Assembly (NCBI GenBank): GCA_949128115.1
Contig: OX421964.1
Location: 51,190,601 to 51,254,600 of the forward strand
Direction: 5' to 3'
DNA: 64,000 bases
Source of the DNA: Anaspis maculata
Taxonomy: Eukaryota > Arthropoda > Insecta > Coleoptera > Scraptiidae
Position numbers and translations under genes: made by a program
Shown: positions 1 through 11,089 of the stretch, in pieces
How positions within the stretch are numbered: position 1 is the stretch's first letter
How the letters are laid out: each line of letters opens with the position of its first letter
Notes under the pieces: generated by a model
The model's database searches: none
Seen by the model: only the letters and a program-made list of their open reading frames with translations
Told to the model about the DNA's origin: nothing

Positions 1-298
1 AAGCGTTTTGTATATACCCCAGTAAGGTGTCCCAAAGGCCACGTTTTACTTTGAAGAAGAGAAGGGTTTCAAAAAGGTCATTTTTATCAAAATCAACAGT
101 GACTTAGGACTCAGGGGTCAAAAGAGTTGATTCATAAGTGAAGAAGGACCAAAAAGCACCTATAGCTACAACCTCCAACCTACCTAGTTTTAGATCAGTT
201 TACCAATGCAATGAAGAAGTGTTTGTTTTGCGAAGGAAGGAAGGAACCTCCGATTGTATTGTTACGTGCGGCAATTCTGGAAAGCGCGCGATCTTCCT
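1..298. other. No gene seen
   Basis: I see no convincing coding sequence or repeat boundary here. It lies upstream of the decayed gypsy-like element and might contain its LTR, but only one copy is present so no LTR end can be fixed. Confidence 0.4.
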
Positions 299-332
299 AG
301 ACTCTTCCCATTAGAGAGACTCTTCCCATTAG
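299..332. repeat. Two-copy 18-bp tandem repeat
   Basis: The phrase AGACTCTTCCCATTAG occurs at 299-314 and again at 317-332, giving an 18-bp unit in two copies. It lies about 530 bp upstream of the gag relic, where the 5' LTR or leader would be expected. Short direct repeats are common in LTR control regions, but this role is inferred. Confidence 0.6.
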
Positions 333-859
333 GTCGCAATACAATTGCGGACATTTCCAGAATATACGCGATAGCTTGGCATTGGAATACATGTGGAGAC
401 TTCAACGCTTGATCAGAACACATCTGTCCATTTTGGCGGAGGTGCCGACATTCCAGAACGCACGGGAAGCACGCAAAAGGTGTGTGATTTTTCGGGAGTC
501 GCCTAGAAATCGTATGCCGGGTCACTGTGAAATTTGCTGGGGGACCCATGGAACATTCGAGATAATTGGTCGGAGTTATACAATAGAGCACCGTCCTCGG
601 CCTAGAGAAGAAAGAGTATTGAATTGTAATCGATTGAGAACGATAGAAGCAAGTAGTAGTCTGCGATATTCCCAAGTAAATAATTGTTGGCGTGTATTTA
701 TTGTAGTACGCGGTAATAACAGTGTGTGTTTCAAAACGATCGTCTCAATTATGATTGAACCATACGCGAAATAAGTAACATTTGATGTCAAAAAGCGGTA
801 TAATTGAAAGTAAATTCCCCTGCGACTACAGGACGTTCGGAACGTTCGTGACTTGGTAA

Positions 860-2075
860 ATGCCGGAGACGAGAAGCATGTCGAAGACAGGAGTCGAAGA
901 CACTTTGGCGAGCATCATGGCGATGATGCAGCAACAGAAAAGTCTTCAAGAAGAACGGGAGAAAAGGCGTCTGGAAAAAAAAGAAGAATTAAGAGATCTT
1001 TTTCTAAAACAAGGAAAGAAACGCATCGAAGAAAAAGGAGAATTGAAGAATCTTCTACAAGAGCAACGCTTAGAAGAAAAAGAAGAATTAAGAAATCTTT
1101 TGGAAGTACAAGTGATTCGACAAGAAAAAAGCGTCAGGAATAAGACAAGGAAGAATTGCAGAATTTTCTCGAAGAACAGAAAAAAAGCGTTTTCAGGAAA
1201 AGGAAGAAATATAAACCGTTGCGGAACAACAAACGCGGCATTCTGACGGCAGCGTGAGCAAGCTAGAAGAAGAAGTGGAAGCGGTGAAGGCCAACATGAC
1301 AAAGCTGGAGAAACAGGTTCAGAAAATTGCCGCTAGTGCTACGACGGTCAGTTCAGCAGGTGTCCATCGTGTGTAGCTGCCAAACTTCGACGGAAAAAGC
1401 CCATGGACTACCTATAAGAGGCAGTTCGATGCCGCTGCCGAAGCAAACGGATGCGAAGCGGGGATAACATAGCTACAGCTCTAGTCCTGGCTATCAGAGG
1501 CCCAGCGCTGAAGCTGCTCCAGACGATTCCGGAGAGTGGGCAGAAGGACTTTGCCAAGCTGACCAGGGTCCTGGAGCTCCGATATGGGAACAATCATGCG
1601 CTGCAGATCCATTAAATCCAGCTGAAGGCCAGGACACAAAGGAGCGGAGAAAGCCTTCAGGAATTTGAATCCGGAGTCCTGAGGCTGGTTCATCTAGCCC
1701 ATCCAGCGCATCCAGCGGATGTTTTGGCCGACATCGCAAAAGAAGCTTTCATGGGCGGACTGGGAGATCCAGATCTGCGACAAATGGTCATAATCATTAA
1801 TCAGCAATCCAGCCAACATCAGCGACGCACTCATCCAAGCTATTTGCATCACCTACATGGAACAATATGATAACCTGAAAGTTAACTCCGGAGGATTTTA
1901 AGCAGGTGACCTTGTTTGGCTGTACATTATTATACAATCCCTAACAAAAGATCTCCGGAGCTTCATCCGTCGTTACAGGGACCAGGGACCAACACCGTGG
2001 TCGACAGGATCAACGCCATCATGTACCAGATCCAAAGAACCCCTAAAGTCAATATGAAAGTTGTTAACCTCTGAA
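860..2075 (+). pseudogene. Decayed Ty3/gypsy-like gag joined to integrase C-terminal tail
   Basis: The frame opens at 860 with MPETRSMSKTG, followed by a Glu/Lys/Gln-rich coiled-coil stretch typical of insect gypsy Gag N-termini. Homology then moves between frames: DGSVSKLEEEVEAVKANMTK near 1241, LPNFDGKSPW near 1377, TALVLAIRGPALKLL near 1475 and ESLQEFESGVLRLVHLAHPA near 1650. In-frame stops occur near 1374 and 1615, and there are several frameshifts. From about 1905 the text is GDLVWLY, then TNTVVDRINAIMYQIQRTPK ending at a stop near 2075. That is the usual C-terminal tail of a gypsy integrase. Protease, reverse transcriptase, RNase H and the integrase core are absent, so an internal deletion has joined the two ends. 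The copy cannot be functional. Family assignment rests on motif recognition only. Confidence 0.75.
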
Positions 2076-2330
2076 CCGACTCGCATGATACTGCATAGAT
2101 AGCCCAGGCATATTAGGTTTTGACCCGTAACAAATTCCCACAAAGCTGAAATTTGGTATACGGGCCTTGCGAGACCTAAGGAATAACATATCAAAATACT
2201 CGGTGGCACACGCTTGTGCGTCATTGATTGTGGGGGAGGGGGCTAAATACTGCCATTTTAAATGCGTAAATGACACCCTGTAGCTTATATAAATGGAAAA
2301 AAAAACATATTCAGATGCCTCAAGGCTTCA

Positions 2331-3851
2331 AAATACAGTGCTCAACAATTGAAGTGGAACACCTGAAAATTTTGGTCAAATTAAAATGATTGTATTTTCT
2401 CAAGAAAAAACCGAATTGCAATGAGTTTTTTCTCCTGGACAGCTAGTGTCTCAGACTACAGCATTATGTAATTCTTTTCTGTAACAAGTTTCTCATTTTA
2501 TTTATACAGGGTGTAGTATTGGGGTACTGCAAAAAATGTAACGTTTGCACGGCTCCCGATCCGCGAAAACATTTTTTTGAATTTTTTCAACTGGTTCCGG
2601 AAAAACATTGAACCTCTAAACACCTACCTCTACCAACCTCTAAACAGTTTCTTGAGTTTCCGTCTATTTTTGTTAATTACAGGGTGATCTCAAAAAAGTG
2701 ACATTTTAGGCTTTCAGTGATAACTTCTTCCATTGTTATCCGATTTTAAACATCTTTAGCTCATATTGAAACTTCAGGCGAGAACGTTTTGAGGTCAAAA
2801 CTTACTGAAGACAACATTTCAATATGAAGGGGCGTATAAGAAGTGACCCGAATGCGAAACAGCGTTCGAGTATCCGTTTGATGAAAGACAAAAACAACTT
2901 GAAACTTGTCTTTAGAGGATACGCTAATTCGGACCATCTACATCTGCTTTTCGCTTCAGTTTTCCGAGAAATGTCCGTGGTTAAACCAAAACTTGACTGC
3001 GTGTTTTCGCAAAAAAATTGCATCCCTTATTTACCTGTAGGCGGCCGTAACCCAAGTTACAAAATTCAACACTGGCAAGAATACATGTTTTATCGCCAAG
3101 GAGAATTTTTGGAATTGTTGTGAATTTTGTAACTTGTGTTACGGTCGCCTACAGGTAAATAAGGGATGCGACTTTTCCACAAGAGCACACAGTCAAGTTT
3201 TGACTCTACCACTGATATTTCTTGGACAACTAAAGCGAAAAGCAGATCAAAATGGTCCGAATTAGCAGATCCTCTGGAGACAAGTTTCAAGTTGTTTTTG
3301 GCTTTTATCCAACGGATACTCGGAAGCTGTTTCACATTAGGGTCACTTCTCATACGCCCCCTTATATTAATATGTTGTCTTCAATAAGTTTTGACCTCAC
3401 AACGTTCTCGCCTGAAATTTCAGCTTCAATATGAGCCAAAGATGTTTGAAATCGGATAACAATGGAAGAAGTTATCACTAAAAGCCTAAAATATCACTTT
3501 TTTGAGATCACCCTGTAATTAATAAGGCTAGACAAAAACTCACAAAAACCGTTTCGAGGTATGGGTTCAATGTTTTTCCGGAACCAGTTGTAAAAATTCA
3601 AAACAATGTTTTCGCGGATCGGGAGCGCGCGGTGCAAACTTAACATTTTTTGCAGTACCCCAATACTACACCCTGTATTAATAAAATGAAGAGCTTGTAA
3701 CAAGAAAGAATTGTCCAATGCTGTAGTCTAAGACACTAGCTGTCCAGGAGATAAAACTCATTGCAATTCGGTTTTTTCTTGAGAAAATACGATCATTTTG
3801 ATTCGACCAAAATTTTCAGATGTTCCACTTCAATTGTTGAGCACTGTATTT
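2331..3851. repeat. Foldback element FB1, 1.5-kb near-palindrome
   Basis: The left end AAATACAGTGCTCAACAATT is mirrored by the right end GAGCACTGTATTT. The arms can be followed inward through TGGTTCCGGAAAAACATT near 2592 and its complement near 3570, to GTAGGCGGCCGTAAC and GTTACGGTCGCCTAC at the centre (about 3040-3155). The arms are diverged and contain no convincing gene. Internal joints carry ACAGGGTG (2506, 2679) and its complement in the other arm. A target duplication is not clear. Confidence 0.85.
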
Positions 3852-4419
3852 GCTTGACGTTTGAATTGTTGATAAGTATTTAGTTTAGCTTGCCTGGAAA
3901 AAAAGAAGATCGGCAAAATTTATTTTGTTTTTCTCTCAAAAACCTAGAATTGATATCGGCAAGTGTGGTATCGTTTCCAACTGAATCTTGGCCTCTGATA
4001 TCAAATATGATGTTTAAAATTGAATGGGGCCTTGCAATTGAAAAACTCAACGTGAGGTCGCCACTACTGTAGGGGGCGCCTACTTCGATAAAGCGGCCGT
4101 AACGACGCGAAAAACAGGGGAGTTTGAGTAGTTTGACCAGTAACTGACAGTGACTGGAGACGTCAAGCAAGAAACAGAGGTTATCCAAATTTCAAATCAA
4201 GACATAAAATGACGGACGTCGGTCGCTGAAGCGTCAACGCCGTCAAAATTGTCGAATTTGCCCCCAACGGTCGTGGCGCTCTCGGTGTGTAAAAGTGGCA
4301 GTGCAAGGCCCCATTGAAACACGATTAAACAAGTTTTACTGAAAAAACGACGATTTTTGCTATCTGAAATTGTCGTTTTGTAATTTCGGTTTCCGTATGG
4401 TTAGAAACATCTCAATTGA

Positions 4420-4661
4420 ATATTTCCATTTTACTTGGAAAATGGAAGCATCACTCAATATTGTACAGTGTAAAAGAAAATTGCCCAAAATTTTGAGGTG
4501 CCCCCGTACTCAAGAGTTTTGGTGAAGTAGTTTTGTTGACATATCAAAATTGATCAGAGAAGCCAGCTGAATTCAACGGTTTTTACCGCAACTCGCTAGC
4601 TTTAACGGATCTTGAGAAAAATGGGGGTGGACATCTTTTTTGAATGACCCTGTATACCAAA
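4420..4661. repeat. Solo arm of the FB11 foldback family
   Basis: The phrases GTACTCAAGAGTTTTGGTGA and TTTGTTGACATAT, followed by GGGGGTGGACATCTTTTTTG and GACCCTGTATA, match the right arm of the large foldback at 52380-52555 and 56457-56498. Only one arm is present here, so this is a half element or a broken copy. Confidence 0.7.
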
Positions 4662-4734
4662 ATTCAGCTTTGCGCGAATTTGTTACGGGTTACCACGTTT
4701 TTTCGACTAAAATGCCTGGGCTAAGAGGAATAAC

Positions 4735-5035
4735 GCAGTGCCTGCACTGCCTGCTCTAGACGAAAAGACTTGAGTATCATTTACATAGACCTTGACCGTA
4801 ACAGTAATAGCAACGCTAACCTTAGTGTAGAAGTTTGGACCTGCTAATTCCATCCATGAGGCCGAGAACACAACAGGTTGTCGGCGCCGAGACTGGAAAC
4901 CAACAACCTGCCTTCGTTGCGTTCTCGGCCTCACCAATGAAATGTACACAGGTCCAAACTTCTACACTAAGGTTGGAGTACAATATCAGCGTGCTGTTAC
5001 TATTACGGTTAAGGTCTATGTAAATGAGCCTTTAA
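4735..5035. repeat. Inverted duplication of a coding-like fragment
   Basis: Two diverged copies of about 115 bp face each other around a spacer near 4885-4910. Both contain GGTCCAAACTTCTACACTAA (complement in the left copy) and GTCTATGTAAATGA. Read in the coding-like direction, both give GPNFYTKV followed by TVKVYVN, and FSAS just before. The minus-strand copy stays open for 80 codons. I do not recognise the protein. The two copies keep matching residues despite nucleotide differences, but neither is a complete gene. Confidence 0.6.
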
Positions 5036-5292
5036 AAGACAAGCAGTGTGATGAAAATCGCTAGAGATCACGACGCATGAATAAAACACTCCCGCACAAT
5101 TGGCGGAGGAACCGTGCTTCAGGAGCTTTGCAAACTATTCGCGAAGACAATGGACTCTTCTGGAGCCACCACGAATGTAGTGGCGGCCATATTACCGGAA
5201 CGACAATTGAAGCGACTAGATTCTATGGAAGCGACTAGAATCTTCTTTCCGGAAGACGTCGGGATATTCCCGAATACAACAAGTGACTATAA

Positions 5293-5458
5293 AGGTGCGT
5301 TCAGTCAGCTTATTTAGCCGCAAGTTTTAATTTTAGTCGTAAGCGCAGCATCGCTTATTGGCTGATCTGAGGAGGCTGGTTCATGACAGCCAATGAGCAT
5401 CGCTGCGCTTACGACTAAAATTAAAACTTGCGGCTAAATAAGCTGACTGAACGCACCT
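5293..5458. mobile_element. MITE copy 1, AGGTGCGTTCAG family
   Basis: This 166-bp element has long terminal inverted repeats starting AGGTGCGTTCAGTCAGCTTA and is flanked by TAA on both sides (5290-5292 and 5459-5461). A 3-bp TAA duplication fits PIF/Harbinger-type transposition. It has no coding capacity, so it would depend on a transposase in trans. Other copies are at 48630 and 62876. Confidence 0.92.
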
Positions 5459-5461
5459 TAA

Positions 5462-6904
5462 GGTGCGGCATGGCCAGGGAGGGGCCAGATTTCAATTCGC
5501 GCAGCGACAGTGAGCACATCAGCAAAATTAATATTAAACAGAGCGATATCTGAATGCGACGATTCATCTGATTCACAAATTGGTACATATAGTACGCAAT
5601 AATAGGTCGTGTGCTTTTAACGTTCATCTCTTAATTACTCAAGTAACCAACCAACGCAACACCTTGGTAGGTACATAATGCTGTGGGTTTTCTGTAAAAA
5701 TTCTGTTGAAAATTGCAATTGAAAAATCCGCTCGTTGACGAAGTGATGGCACCGGCGGCTCGGCGGCATCCAGATCTGAATTTATATCACGTGTTAAAAG
5801 CTGAAGGTGTCTAATTGAGGTGAACCCGAGAAGCAAGCAGAGGTAGCCAGGCATCAGCAGAAAACCAGGTGAGATGCCGGGAGCGTCTAGCGGAGGCGCA
5901 GAGTCCGACCAGCACACGGATATGGTAATTGGTTGGTGATGGTAATTTTATTCGAAGCAACACAACTTCTCCTTGTAGTTTGGACTGCCGCCCTGTAATA
6001 TCGACGCCGCGCGCTGCTTATTGCAATAATTAATAACTTCGCTACTCTGCACGTCTCCGATATGAATATTGAAAACGTTTTTCTTCTTCTTCTGCTGCTC
6101 CATCCGACCCGATTTTATTTTTTCGGTTATTACCTCCATTATTAGATTATTATTGTTGAAAAATGAACGTTGATGTTGGCGCAATCTTTGAGGCCCGTTT
6201 TCGTTGGACATGCAAATTACTTTCTAGGTGATGTATATAAGTTGTTCAGTTATGCGTTAAACGTTTCGTTTCAAAAAGAAGGGTAGCTATTACATAAATT
6301 ATTTCGTTTCATCGTCTTTCTGTCAGGTGCTTACTCACTCATACCTGTGATCAATCATGTTTTCAAAAAAAGATTTTCTTGTGTCTCTGCCTGTGATTGC
6401 AGCTCCGTTTTCAATGAACGAGGATCCTGAGGATCCTAACAACTCAAAGAAATCAAGTCCTTGGGAAAACACAGGTTTTTACAAAATTTTGCATCTTCAA
6501 AACAAATACCTATTGCAACAGCACAATATTGTCAAGGCGATAGTTTGAGTATTTCATTGTTTATATGAGACACTACCTTGTGCGAAATGCTGTCGTTGCA
6601 ATTACTTCCTGCATACGGCTGCCGTACGCGATAGATATGGTAAGGTTACCTCTTTATAAGCATAAGCATAATGAATGTATCTATAGTTGAAAGCATTCAT
6701 TCAATAGACCTATTTCTTATGGGGAACAGAGACGTTCAGACAAGGATGAACAATTTTAAGCCACACCCCTGGCCAATTGAAGGCCTTCAATTATTAGGCG
6801 CGAAATTCGAGGAAGGCGATACTGTCACAATGAATTAGAATTGTCACTGTCACTTATGACTGCAACCTGTGTCGTGTCGCTACACTGATCGAATAATTCG
6901 AAAA
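5462..6904. other. No firm gene; weak open frames
   Basis: A minus-strand frame at 5948-6211 (87 codons) begins MSNENGPQRLRQ, is lysine and asparagine rich and has a TATATA about 30 bases upstream of its ATG. No domain or splice support is visible, so it is not called as a gene. Another minus-strand frame at 5639-5917 is likewise unsupported. The rest is AT-rich intergenic sequence. Confidence 0.4.
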
Positions 6905-7464
6905 ATGCTCGTATATTGTGTGAAAAGTTGTCCGCACTAGTCCAAGGGAATATTTCCCTCAAATGTTTCGTTCTACGGTTTTCCTGCCGACGAAAATAAG
7001 CGAAATAAATGGATGGCCGCCACTGGAAGACACCGGCACCAGGAAGAATTTGAAGGCGAACGAAACAATTTCAGCTGTTTTACAAGTTACACAAAGCCAA
7101 AAGCGGGGTCACCCAAATTACCGTTCAAAGTGCTGGGAATGCTATCTCACCTTCCTATTTGGCGATTACCCACTACAACTTCACAACAAAACCTCAATAT
7201 TTTGCTTCAGTTTTGGTGTGCTCACGGCACTTCAGAGTGGAAGATTTCTATTCATCCAGTGATAGGTACAAAGATGACGCTGAAAACAAATGCTGTTCCG
7301 GACATTTTCTTGAGAAGCTTGTTTCTTTTTCTGGCTCCTGTAGCACTCCGCTTTTACCTCCAGGTTATTCACAAGTACGTCTTCAAAATATCCTTTCACA
7401 CTATACTTCATCCCCTTATCACGCTGGTTCCCCTTCATTTGATGCTTACACTACACTTTTGTAA
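6905..7464 (+). pseudogene. THAP zinc-finger domain relic
   Basis: The frame from ATG 6905 reads MLVYCVKSCPH, then a TAG stop at codon 12, then SKGIFPSNVSFYGFPADENK and RNKWMAATGRHRH. This matches the THAP pattern: an N-terminal Cys pair, FxxFPxD and Trp followed by a Gly-Arg. The second metal-binding half, VCSRHFRVEDFYSS, appears at about 7213 in another frame and continues open to a TAA at 7462. The gap between the Cys pair and the CxxH is about 95 codons, longer than the usual 35-53, so either an intron lies at roughly 7060-7206 (TTTTGCTTCAG acceptor) or DNA was inserted. THAP domains are DNA-binding modules of P-element transposases and derived host genes. With the early stop I read this as a relic. 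Confidence 0.65.
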
Positions 7465-7932
7465 AGAAGTAAAGCGTTGTCGAGTCTGTAGGTTGCAGGT
7501 TGCAGCGTGGCAAGACTTTTGGTTCTGTTCTACTGACAACTGATGACAAATTGTAACATATCGTTGTCGGGGGTAATGACCAGAGGGAGCAAGGTAATGA
7601 CAAGGAGAAAGTCAGTGGCACTGACAGAGTTGCTACGGGAGATTGTGAGGCAAATCTAGCCAATGAGCGGCGATAGGAGGCAAAAGGGGCGTGAAAAAGA
7701 AATAGGTCCATTCGATCATCAGCAGCCATCGCCTCGGTAATCCCATTGAGCAATATAGCCATGGGAACCCAAGATGAACCGAGAAATCTCAACCCTTCAT
7801 CCTTCATCTGTGTGCAACATCAAATAAATTGTAAGTGTTTTGTTCTCACAATGGTTTCTTTGGAGTCCTATTTTTGACATCTTTCAATTTGGACCCAAAG
7901 CTTCCGTGTTAAAAATCCTTCTCAAAATCATC
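7465..7932. other. No gene seen
   Basis: This is intergenic sequence between the THAP relic and the next foldback. It contains open frames on the minus strand without recognisable domains. Confidence 0.4.
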
Positions 7933-10722
7933 TAGTCTGGGGGCATAGGGTCAAAAAAGGCTTGGCCGTGTGCAACTTCGTGAAGATATATAGAGATATG
8001 TCCTAATCGACTCCTGGGCGATCAAGTACTATGAAAAATTATGGTGGAATATTGACATCTGCTGCAGGCAAATATGGTGGAGGCGCCAAAATGGGCTTAA
8101 TCTGGTAATATTAAACTGGCTGTAGCTCGTTTGTTTTTCAACGGATTTCAATATCTGGAACGTCATTTTGTAGACGAAAAAATTTTCTTCTTATTTCATA
8201 CCTAAATTTACAAACGTCATTTCGGGAAACTATCAAAATTGTCTTTACAAGATATGCTAAATTCCGGCCTTTTTTGAAGGTTGTCTGATATTTTTGAAAC
8301 TTGGCAGTATTATAGATCTTGAGGGGCCCTTTTCGATCTCCACTTTTCCACTTCGTATATTTGACATCTTGGCCGCCATATTGGAAAGATGGCGCCCAAA
8401 AAACAGTTTTTTCACTATCTCCATTTCAGTCGATGTGAAGTGGAAACGTTTGTATGCGAATGGAAGCTTATTCAATTCTCTACAATTTGACACCTTACTC
8501 GTGTACGTGCTATTTCCGGTTCCTGGGTTATGGCTTCTAGAACTCCCTGAAGCAGCAACTTCTGTCATCCAATCAGCATATCAAGTTGATCTTAGCTCCA
8601 CGTGGCAGTCAAATTGACCATAAATAATGATAAGTTGTCATCCACACACCATCAATATCCAGAAAATCAATCATGGTAACGGTTGTTATGCAACTACAGA
8701 GTGAACTCTAAAGGAAAATTGACTTTAAAAAGGTATAGCTTGAGAACCGTAAATCGCACATGAGTGATTCAGATGTCAAATTTTAGAGAATTTAATAGAC
8801 CTTCACTTTTGATTTGAATCCTGAAATTTTATGAAAAATTTTCCAAAAATTTTCCGAAAATATGTTTTTTGGACGCCATCTTTTCAAAATTATGGCCAGA
8901 ACAGCAGATATATGAAGTGGAAAAGTGGATATTCTGGATAATGATCCCAAATTTCATCATGATAATGAGTTTCGAATGTATCTGATATCCTTCAAATGCT
9001 ATATTACTTTTATTTCTTTCTAAAGTCAATTTACTCCACAGTTCACCCTGTAATTACACAAATAACATCACCATGATCGATTTTCTAAATTTTTTATCAT
9101 CTATGGTTAATGGCCAAGAGCTATTTATGGTTAATTTGCTTACTACATGACGGTGGTATCAATTTAACATATTGTATGGATGCCGAAAGTTGATGCTGCC
9201 GGAAGTACTGAAAGCTCTAACTCAAGAACCATAAATCGCACATGAATGACTGATATGTCAAATTGTAGAGATTTGAATGAGCTTTCCTCCGCGTATACAC
9301 GTTTCAATTTTGAGTCGGTTGAATTCAAGATATTGACAAAAAACTGTTTTTTGGTCGCCATCTTTTCATAATGGCGGCCAAAACGGCAAAGATACGAAGT
9401 GGAAAAGTAGCAATTCAAAAAGTGCACCTCAAGATCTATGATACTGCCAGGTTTCAAAAATATCGGATAACCTTCGAAAAATGGCGGAATTCAGCATATC
9501 TTATAAAGACAATTTTGACAGTTTCACGGAATGACGTTTGTAAATTCAGGTATAAAATAAGAAGTGAATTTTTTTGTCTACAAAATGACGTGTCAGATGT
9601 TGAAATCCGTTAGAAAACAAACGGGCTACAGCCTTTTTTTATTACCAGATGAAGCCCATTTTGGCGCCTCCACCATATCTGCCTGCAGTAAATGCCAATA
9701 TTCCACCATAATTTTTCATAGTCCTTGATCCCCGAGGAATTGATTAAGACATAACTAGATACCGTCCGTTTTTTATTTTAGGCCCCAGCCCGTAGCATCT
9801 TTATTATGGGTTTCACAACCAATATATTATATATTTTTGAAATCACAAAAACAAGATCTTTCGACTGATGATATGTCAAATTATTTTTGACAGATGTCGT
9901 TTTTTGACAAACGACAGAATATTACTTGTGATACATCATTTTAAAGCCCATAAAATTCTGAGGAGAACTGTGTTTTTATTTTTGTAATAGGGTATCTTTT
10001 ACAGCTTATAGGGGTCTTTCAATAGGAAAAAAATGTTGAATTTCAAAAATACATAATAAGTAAATAGATAAAGCAGGTACCTATTTTTAATGTAAACTAA
10101 TGATAATAATGATTAATTAATCACAATGAAACAAAAAATGTCATAAAGAAGTTGCTCGAATGACCGCCTCCTTGTTCCTAGAATGAAAGATTCGACGATC
10201 AGTGAATTGGAACTACCACCGGCCCAACGCGATGACATCCGAGCTTGCCAGAAATGACCCCCCTCGAGTTTTTATGAGCCTACCCGAAAGATAAGGTGTT
10301 CATAAAGTTCCCCAATAATTTGGACAATTAAAAAATCAGATCATCACCATTAGTTAATTTTAAAAATACCTATTACTTATTGAGTGGCTATTTCTGATAT
10401 TGACATTTTTTCCTATTGAAAGACCCCTAGAAGCTGTAAAAGACACCCTATTTTAAAAATAAAAACACAGTTCTCCTCAGAATTTAATAGGCTTTAAAAT
10501 GATGTATCACAAGTACTATTCTGTCATTTGTCAAAAAATGACATCTGTCAAAAATAATTTGACATATCATCACTAGATAGATCTTGTTTTTCTGATTTCA
10601 AAAATATATAATATATCGGGTGTGAAATTCATAATAAAGATGCTACGGGCTGGGGCCTAAAATAAAAAACGGACGGTATATCTTCACGAAGCTGCACACG
10701 GCACGACCTATGCCCCCATACT
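7933..10722. repeat. Foldback element FB2 with nested foldback
   Basis: The left arm runs inward from GGGGGCATAGG near 7940 and the right arm ends CCTATGCCCCC near 10718. Paired landmarks include CGTGAAGATATA at 7979 and TATCTTCACG at 10679, and TGGTGGAGGCGCCAAAATGG at 8078 with its complement near 9650. After removing the nested element at 9762-10676, the centre is about 8875. The same family forms the core of the block at 50300-51900. No gene is carried. Confidence 0.85.
9762..10676. mobile_element. Nested foldback with TA target duplication
   Basis: This 915-bp inverted-repeat element begins CCGTCCGTTTTTTATTTTAG and ends with its complement. It is flanked by TA (9760-9761 and 10677-10678). 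The opposite arm of the host foldback, near 7975-7995, preserves the uninterrupted site with a single TA. The arms also share TTTGACAGATGT/ACATCTGTCAAA and the AATATATAATATA end of the core. The TA duplication resembles Tc1/mariner-type target use; the transposase source is unknown. Confidence 0.85.
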
Positions 10723-11089
10723 AATCAGTCTGAAGTATTTTGAACACAAAAATCATGTACTAAAGGCCAAACGTGGGGCCCAAAAAATATGGTTTTTCTT
10801 GCATAGCTAAATATGTAGTTGAACCGTGTTCATATCGACATTTTGACAGTAGATTTTGGTTCAGAAGATAGAATTTATTAAGAAATTATACCAACCGATT
10901 CAACACAGATCCTATAAGCAGAAAACTAAAATCGTGCGAACAACCCTAAGTAATCCCCCGGGGGCCCTAGGTTTCAATTGAGAGAAGCTTCAGCCTCTCA
11001 AAACATCAGAAATAAATCATAGAATACAATGTGAAATTGTATTGGTTTCTTTCATGGAGAATCAAAAAAATGACCCCAAGGGTCATCTC
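10723..11089. other. No gene seen
   Basis: This is a spacer between two foldback blocks, with no recognisable coding or repeat boundary. Confidence 0.4.

Noticed and set aside
376..774. 132-codon plus-strand frame and overlapping minus-strand frame 262-675
   Set aside because: No domain is recognisable in either. The position just before a gypsy-like gag makes LTR or leader sequence more likely.
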